A stretch of 5,969 bases of DNA from Planctomycetaceae bacterium (GTDB lineage: Bacteria > Planctomycetota > Planctomycetia > Pirellulales > Thermoguttaceae): the NCBI GenBank assembly GCA_031254675.1, contig JAIRTV010000092.1, positions 1-5,969 on the forward strand, in the 5' to 3' direction. Numbering within the stretch: position 1 is the first letter of the stretch; every line of letters starts with the position of its first letter. This document shows, piece by piece, positions 5,942 to 5,969 of the stretch. Below the pieces are notes generated by a model, which ran no database searches, was not told where the DNA came from, and saw only the letters and a program-made list of their open reading frames with translations. Both the position numbers and the translations under genes were made by a program.

Positions 5942-5969
5942 TTGTGGTAGGCGACCTTTCGCCGAAAGG
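5936..5969. repeat. Two small hairpins at the right edge
   Basis: CCTACC (5936-5941) pairs with GGTAGG (5946-5951) across a TTGT loop, and CCTTTC (5955-5960) pairs with GAAAGG (5964-5969) across GCC, ending at the last base of the window. They continue the hairpin-rich repeat cluster, which probably extends beyond the edge. There is no T-tract in view, so termination cannot be judged. Confidence 0.6.

Larger units (their letters stand above)
5518..5969. other. 452-nt non-coding region upstream of uvrA
   Basis: No convincing gene is seen on either strand. Two reading frames cross it (5551-5904 plus, 5622-5936 minus), but both are built from the repeats: each contains the peptide MFRRNIT because the underlying DNA is palindromic. 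The half near uvrA (5518-5700) is AT-rich and holds the candidate promoter and SOS-like site. The outer half (5719-5969) is the repeat cluster. Immediately before the uvrA ATG (5518-5540) there is no purine-rich ribosome binding site. Confidence 0.7.

Noticed and set aside
5719..5969. CRISPR array
   Set aside because: The repeats are of unequal length, mixed orientation and irregular spacing, and no cas gene is present.

Overview
The window is dominated by one very large minus-strand gene, uvrA (277..5517, 1746 aa), which encodes the damage-recognition ATPase of bacterial nucleotide excision repair. It is an enlarged, tandem UvrA. A complete UvrA (NBD-I with UvrB-binding region and zinc finger 1, then NBD-II with zinc finger 2) is followed in the same frame by a second NBD-I module with its own UvrB-binding-like region and zinc finger. 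There is no second NBD-II, so the chain has three nucleotide-binding domains (order I, II, I'). From memory, fused or oversized UvrA proteins occur in Chlamydiae and Planctomycetes. Together with the moderate GC content, the lack of a Shine-Dalgarno sequence and the repeat-rich intergenic DNA, this suggests a PVC-superphylum bacterium, most likely a planctomycete. That placement is an inference from one gene.

Layout. Positions 1-276 are intergenic. They hold the possible last codons of a plus-strand gene entering from the left (stop at 15-17), a 57-nt dispersed repeat (35-91), a strong plus-strand intrinsic terminator (85-114) and a shortened second copy of the repeat (216-255). The left-hand gene and uvrA therefore appear to converge. 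Positions 277-5517 are uvrA. Positions 5518-5969 are the upstream side of uvrA, without a convincing gene. They hold a candidate sigma70-type promoter for uvrA (5668-5695), a weak SOS-box-like palindrome (5585-5596), and then about 250 nt of nested inverted and direct repeats with several hairpins, enclosing a third copy of the 57-nt repeat.

No RNA genes, CRISPR arrays, transposases or integrases were seen. Long reading frames opposite or out of frame within uvrA are judged to be shadows. The observations most worth following are the odd number of NBDs in UvrA, with its end exactly at the NBD-I/NBD-II linker, and the palindromic repeat element beside the gene.
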